NCBI GenBank assembly: GCA_013396755.1
Contig: VWZF01007028.1
Coordinates: 1-64,000, forward strand
Direction: 5' to 3'
Length of the DNA: 64,000 nt
DNA from: Sclerurus mexicanus
Lineage: Eukaryota; Chordata; Aves; Passeriformes; Furnariidae
Under the pieces are notes generated by a model. It was given only the letters and a program-made list of their open reading frames with translations, did not search any database and was not told the origin of the DNA. Positions 57,736 to 64,000 of the stretch are shown here, piece after piece. The translations under genes were made by a program, and so were the position numbers. The first letter of the stretch is position 1. Every line of letters begins with the position of its first letter.

Positions 57736-58583
57736 AAAGGAAATTAAAAAGCAAATCCAACCAACCAAACTGTTCCACTTTGAGGAACTTGCCCTTCAGC
57801 TTCTAATAATTGCATTCCATATAATTTGTCCAGTGGCATTTCTTCTTCAACTGAAAGTCAGGGAAAGACAGCACAAAGTCCTACACACCCCACAGTCCCT
57901 GAGAGTAAGAGGCTAACTAACAGTGCAGGGGAAATCTTATCTTCAGCTCATAATAAAAATGAGAATATATTATTAGCTTGACAGGGTACAAGTTTCAGAA
58001 GAACATAAACAAGTGAGTACTTGAAGCTCCTATAGGCTTTAAATCAGATTTAATTTGTCGTAAAACTGTGTCTTGTTTATCAGTTGAAACATGTCTTACC
58101 AACCTTTACATCCAGATTAACTCAAACAATTTGTGAATTCAACTAATAGCCTGAATCAGGGTGAAAAACCCCCTACAAGCAAAAGGGCTTCCTTACGGCT
58201 GTTTCCCAATGGAAACACAGAAATCTTTTTCAACTTATAATACTGTAAAATTACTAAAGCAACTAAGATTTTATGCTTGTCTTTGTGCACTTGCATTCTC
58301 CTTCTAAGGACACAGGGAAAACTGGTATTTGAGTGCAAAAGCTTTTTTCTTAGTCTTTTATTTTCTTTTCACACTATCTATATGAATCATATACGGTAAA
58401 ACTAATGCCATTTTAATCTTACCTAGCACAAAACTTGATAAAATTTTCTGTTTTGAATCTTACTGCACTTTTTTACTTTCACATAGTGTTCAATCAGAAA
58501 TAAAGTTCAGTTTAATTAAAAGTCAGCCATCTCTTCCTTTCCTTTGGAATTAAATTGTTAGAAATATTTATTCCAGTGGTGTA

Positions 58584-58644
58584 AATCAGTATTGTCCTAC
58601 TGAAATCAGTGGAGTTCTATTGATTTCAATAGAACAATGCTGAT
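58584..58644. repeat. Compound palindrome, possible ancient repeat
   Basis: The core is a perfect hairpin: GTTCTATTGA (58614-58623), loop TT, then TCAATAGAAC (58626-58635). An outer pair, AATCAGTATTGT on the left and ACAATGCTGATT on the right, is nearly complementary too. Similar 'ccagtgtaaatcag...caatggagtt' palindromes occur in old amniote repeats, so this may be a relic of one. Confidence 0.5.
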
Positions 58645-60057
58645 TAACTGCAAAGAAGACTACAGCCTTTGGTTTACCAAATCTAAGAGTGACAAGTATT
58701 TATAGGAAAAGACAGTTTCCCTGCCTTCTGTCTTATACATACATAAAACATAAAAACACACACCAGTGTGCCAACAGGTTTTTAATTATTTATCACACTC
58801 AGAACACGGAGTGCGATAACATTCCTGAAGTTGCTCTTCCGTTTGTTATAGTAGGTTTGTTTAATGAATGTTCAGCATTTGTTTGCTGAGCATGAATGTA
58901 AAATGGAACAAAATAAGATCCTTGTCAAGGACCATTTAAATGGTAATGCCAGTGTTGCAAAAGGTGATAGTCTGTGTCCCTTATAAACAATTTATTCCTA
59001 CTACCCCTGCATAGCCTGCTTGCAAAGCTGACTGATTTACACCTGCTATTTCGGACTGATTTTTCTTAATGTCTGTATATTTTAAGAAGTACGTATATTA
59101 GAGGTGTGCTTGCGCCACGGTGTGCACGCAAGGAGGGGTCATTTATAATTTATGAGCTATGTGATATTATGTTTCCTCCTTTTCAGAAAGGATGACTTCA
59201 GTAATTTTGCTTTTACTTGTAACTGTGGTGTGGGATTCAGAGTTTTCAAATCCAAGATATCTCATATATGATACTCAGAAAAATACTTTTTTTCTTTTTT
59301 TGATACTGAGTGTCAGTGCCATCACCCAAAGTCACAGGTCTCCCCTGAAAATTAGATACATAAAATTTTCTTGTTCAATACAGATAAAAAATTAGTTCCA
59401 AAAATGCATGTCTGTTTACTGCCTTCTTAGACTACAGAAGTACATCTACAAAGGAGTTAATATTTTAGCTGCATTTTAGGTATCTAGATATAAAAATTAC
59501 CTTATTAAACTCACATTTGGTTGAAATTACAGAGTACTCAAGGGTAATTCTTTTTCCAATGCCCCTCAGCCACTGGTCCCTTAGCTGTTGCGTGCAGATG
59601 CACCAAGTGCAATGGTTATTGGAGAATTTATACCAACTGGATCTTTGAAACTATCAGGGAGAAAAAAATCAGCTTTTCTTTTAGAGGTTTGTGATATGAA
59701 ATAATCCTTTATGAGTAGTGATTGCAACTTAAACAAGAACATTTATCATGAAACTGCATCTTGACCAGCAATTAACACATCTTGGATTTCCATTACCACT
59801 TTGCAGTATGCTACTACCACTAGAAGTAGTTTTTGGGGTTTTTTTATTCTTCTCCAATGAAAACATTTCTGACCATCCTTTTGTGGGAAAAGACCTTTTT
59901 TTGTGTCAGAGTAACAGACTTTGGTTACAGACTTTTTAACCAGATCTCAATATTACACCTTTCAGTCAACTATTCTGCTGTCTGCTACTGCTGTTAGACT
60001 TTTCAAGTCTTCAAGTCAAGAAGTTTAGCAATTTGTTTTAAACTCTGATAGGTTTGT

Positions 60058-60088
60058 CTTTTTTTTTTTCCTTTTTTTTTTTCTTTTT
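60058..60088. repeat. Polypyrimidine tract
   Basis: T runs of 10 or more interrupted by CC and C. It is low complexity. Confidence 0.85.
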
Positions 60089-63000
60089 AAACTTGGTGAC
60101 CATCCAGCCTGCCAAGGAGAACAGTAAGGACTCCGGCTAGGGTCCCTAGGGTTCTAAATGTTGATCACTGATTACACACAGAATTTTTTCCTGGCAATGG
60201 TAACTTTATTTATGTGTGATTAATTTAATTTTATCTGTCAAAGGAGCTGTTTAGTGTAAATTAGTCATTATTGGAGTTTCCAGTGCAGTAAACAGAGAAA
60301 AGGATTCTCTCAGAGAGGACAATGAGCTCTTTTCTCAACAGTGACAGACCTTTCAGAAGTATTTCTGAACACACTAGACAGATGGCTTAGATAAGCACAT
60401 AATTTCAGATTCCAAAGTTAGATTACATGTTCCTTTAACTTCAGTGCCTTTTTCATACTCTGGCACCTTTCTGGATCAAAGGGTACTAACACCCAAGTCT
60501 AAATGCGCCTGTGACTGACAAAAAGACTGATTTTAAAACCAATAGTCTCACTCTCATTCCTCTTGATTAGAAATGTTTCACAGATGTTTAGTTGTTAGTT
60601 TGGCCTTTTAGAGCTGCTCACAGTTCTTCTCACACTTCCATATCAGTGGACTGGATGTTTCAATATCCTTTTAATACAGCTTTGAACCTGTTTGCTGTAG
60701 GCATAAGGTGTAACATGGAGCTTGCAGTCAGAACTCCCAATCAGATGTTTTCAAAGAAGAGTTTTTCTCAAGGGGCACAACAGTTTTCACAGGAAAGCAT
60801 GCTATCTTTATAAAAAGGAAGGTTCTTGAATCCAGCATAAAACTTCTGTTGCACTGGGAGATGGATCCACCTATCCCGGGATAGTTTTTTGTTATGTATA
60901 GAATGTATTTTGAGTTCCATTTTGGGATAATGCTGATTCTCAGTTTAGTTACTGCTTTACTTCCTTGCAGTTGCCCTTTCTGCCCTTACATTCAGTAAGT
61001 TCTCCTTCAGTGAATCCACTGTGACTATTTTATCTCTATTTCAAAACCAGTGTCAAACTGATGTCTGGCTTAAGTACAAACTGAACGCACCATCTAATCA
61101 CAAGGTGACCAGAACCTCTGCAGTTTATTGTCCATAGTAGCTGTTCCCTGTTAGCTGTTTTCAAGGTAAACCTACTCCTACATTCAGCCTTCTTTCTAGA
61201 GGTTAATCCTCATTAAGTATGTTCTTCTGTTCTTTTGAATGCTAAAAAGAGTCCACAGATGCTTGTTTCTCCTCTCTGTTGTTGAAGATATTCAAGTTCT
61301 GCCTGTATCAAAAGAAAACTCAGCAAGAGTAGGTCTTGCATTGATATACAGAAATACCACTCAAAGCACAAGAAGAAAAAATTGAAACAGAACAACACTT
61401 CCCACCTTTTGCCTTTCTAATATTGGTATTTGACAGTATCTGTAACATAATTAGCTGTGACACACTTACTGCAGCTGGCAGTACCATTCACGTGGAGACG
61501 AAAGGGATGTTGGTCCCATAGAGCACGTGAAAATTGCTGACTAACAGGTGGTTTTCTTTTGCACAAGAAGCACATGTAGAAAATCTAGATGTAACAAGAC
61601 CATGCTGCAACTGTCATTCCTTCACATTTCTGGTGCCTGCCTATAGGACACGTTTTTTTCACTTTTTGCAGTACACAAGCTGCAGTGCAGGTAACAGGGG
61701 TACCCAAACTTCCCCTCTCACCTCATTTTGGAGTAATGACTCTATTCTTTCTCCTAGATTGTAGCTTTGAATTTGGAAATGTATGAACTGTACATACTTT
61801 GAACATCCACTTCCCTTCTGCTTTTATGCAATTTTTCGCTTTACTGTGGTGTTTTTCTTTTCCATCCCTGTGTTATGCATTTAAAGGAGAGAAAGAACAA
61901 ATCTTAATTTATTATCTAGTTCATCAATTTTACACAAGTAGGATTTTACACAAGTCTTGTTGCTTTTTGTGTAATCTATTTCCAGAGGTCTCTAGTCAGG
62001 AAGGTATCACTTACTTCTAGCTAATCATTGCCAAGATTTCAAAAATATGATCTCTGACACTGTGAATAAATAATTTCTTTCATTTTTGCAGCACTCTACA
62101 TAGTTGAGAATTGCTATCGGATCACTCTGCTGTTACTCTTCCAGCAAAGCAACTGCAAGCTGTTCAGTCTCCTAGCAAATGTTTTCTCAAATTTTGCTTG
62201 TTTTCCTTTTGACTCCCTTCAGCTGTTCAACATTTTGTTTGAAATTCAGTGTCTCAAAGTAGATGTACTTGCTGTCCTGTCTTAACTTCTCTGCTTTGTA
62301 CCCAGGCCTGGATATCTCCAAACAGATGATACTGAAGTAAACTAACCCTGTTCAGGCTGGAGCTGAAAAGCTATTTTGCACTTCTAAAATTCTGTGTTCC
62401 TTTACATTGGTAAAGGGTGACTTCTGGTTCAGATTTTGCAGTTACTTGTACAAGAAGTTCCTGAGATAGCTTTGCCCTTTATGAATATAACATTTCTTCT
62501 TTATTTTAGCAAACTCTAGCATTTTTTTCTAATTACCTTGGAGCTTAAAACAATGACCTGATTGTTTTCTATACTCAATTTTAAACCAAGGCAGAGTGCA
62601 GAAACAAGTATTAATTTCTGTCAGGAACCTTGAAAATACTGTTTGGAAGAAAAGCTTTTTTGATAATTTGGCTCAGATATTCAATATACTGAACAGAAAG
62701 AAGCTCCCCAAAGCAGAATTTCTGTCTAAGAGTCAGTTTAAATTTGAGATTTCTGGCATGAATAGACCTAGTTTGGACCCTGTAGGGTCACGGGTGATGA
62801 TTTCAATGTCTCCTTCTAGCATAAATGCTGGAGGAATGACTTATTTCTGTGATTGATTCTGGATAGCATGTGTTTGTGGTGAGAATATATTAGGAGTATT
62901 GCAGATAGCTCTGCAGAAACTCAGCATGGGAGTGTGCTGGATGAGCAGGAGTATAAGAATATTTGAGAAAAACAAAGAGATTTATGGCCTCAGATTGGAA

Positions 63001-63847
63001 GAGGGAGCAGGGAGAAGGAAAAAAGAACGTAGTGGGACATTGAGCATCTTAGGGGCATCAATATGAATCTGTCACTTTATGCAAAATTCTTGGTGGTTTC
63101 AACTCTTCCAGGAGCCATGAGCTTGGTAATTCCTTGGTTTCTGAAGACATTTTCACTCCCCCCCAGTACAAAATTCCAGGTGACTCTTGAACATCTTTCA
63201 CCTCTGAAAGGGGTTTGAGTCTTCCTTTTATTTTCATATATGTTTCTCCCAGGCAGAGGAGAAAACCCACTTCTCTGGACTAAAACCTCACCCATGAAAG
63301 ATCACAAATTCAGATTGGGGCAGAGTGAAGAAGGCAAATTCAAGGTGCTCATCCCAGGAACACAAGCACTGGTGCCTCTGAAGCATCAAAAATAGAACCA
63401 GATCAGGTGACTGAAGCGGTTCATTTAAAAGCTGCCTCTTCAGACTAAATTCATCTCCATGCCATTTTCTCATTCAGCTGGGAACATTTCATGGAGATGA
63501 ATTGGTCACTTCACACTTCTGTGAACCTCCTAAACTACAGATGGATGTGGAGAGCCCTTTGCTTTCATCTTTCTTTCTAAAAGTCCCTTTTTCAATACTG
63601 GCAATGTCACTATGGAAAAAGCAGTGTTTTGTGATTAATTTTATATAGTAGCACAGTGGAGAATAGAATTCCTAAAGTTAGGCTGAAGAATTTCTGTCTT
63701 CTGGGATCTTTGGAAGTATTTCACAGTCTGGGTGACTGGCAGGATTGTTTTTAAACTTGCTTCCTTTGGTAGTGACACAAAAAAAGTTAAGATTTCAGGA
63801 AAAGGGCTCCTGAAGCAAAGTTCTCTCAAAAGTCAAAGTACTCTATA

Positions 63848-63930
63848 GGACATATATATATATACTTTTTCCAAACATTTATACATATGAATGTATACAT
63901 GTGCATGAATATACATAATACAGGATTTTA
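63848..63930. repeat. TA / ATAC microsatellite
   Basis: About seven TA units (63852-63864) followed by degenerate ATAC and ATGT units. Confidence 0.8.
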
Positions 63931-64000
63931 ATATGTGTGCCTCTGTGTATGTAAAATAGTTCATAAAATTTGGTGTTTTAACTACTTTTAACTGTCCAGT

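Larger units (their letters stand above)
57736..64000. other. Unique non-coding DNA to the window end
   Basis: There is no supported gene in about 6 kb. The stretch contains a palindromic hairpin block at 58584-58644, a long polypyrimidine run at 60058-60088 and TA/ATAC repeats at 63848-63930. Frames such as 62596-62856 and 63058-63295 have no recognisable content. Confidence 0.45.

Noticed and set aside
1..64000. tRNA, rRNA, CRISPR arrays, operons and bacterial signals
   Set aside because: I looked for these by eye and saw none. The repeat content is that of a bird nuclear genome.

Overview
The window looks like nuclear DNA from a bird, most likely a songbird. The evidence is many CR1 (chicken repeat 1) LINE copies in both orientations, several ending in the CR1 3' terminus (ATTCTATGA-type), and retrovirus-like solo LTRs in an AT-rich, gene-poor background. 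There are no operons, ribosome binding sites, CRISPR arrays or rRNA/tRNA genes. The species call is inference from repeat families, not from a database match.

The only convincing intact protein-coding sequence is a 313-codon minus-strand reading frame at 19446-20387. It carries the N-terminal and central signature motifs of the C2CD4 (NLF/FAM148) family: TPDRIPKFFIPS, then SLPHL...YGFL, then ESPNTRRKESLFF. It stops before where the family's C-terminal C2 domain should begin, and I see no C2 remnant downstream. A CRE-like octamer lies just upstream. About 0.4-1 kb further upstream on the same strand is an unrecognised reading frame of about 217 codons with a single internal stop.

Layout: 0-1 kb, a minus-strand solo LTR beside an old CR1. 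1-6 kb, unique AT-rich DNA. 6.07-7.0 kb, three partial CR1 modules stacked head to tail. 8.3-9.5 kb, one clear and one tentative LTR. 9.5-16.3 kb, mostly unique. 16.37-17.09 kb, a CR1 holding a 195-base assembly gap at a GAGAG minisatellite. 19.4-21.5 kb, the C2CD4-like gene and the decayed frame upstream. 21.6-33 kb, mostly unique with microsatellites, a CR1 tail and a possible LTR at 32.3 kb. 33.2-34.1 kb, a degenerate RING-finger pseudogene and a CR1. 40.6-41.8 kb, the longest CR1, GC-rich and with reverse transcriptase remnants. 43-53.3 kb, several CR1 copies of different ages, including one interrupted by a segment bracketed by single N bases and a very old L3/CR1-like stretch. 57.3-57.7 kb, a young CR1. 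57.7-64 kb, unique DNA with hairpins and AT microsatellites.

The genes do not work together as a pathway. This is a repeat-strewn gene desert around one small gene. In mammals C2CD4A/B lie in a desert next to VPS13C, so long-range regulatory elements may be hidden in the unique DNA, but I cannot show that from one sequence.
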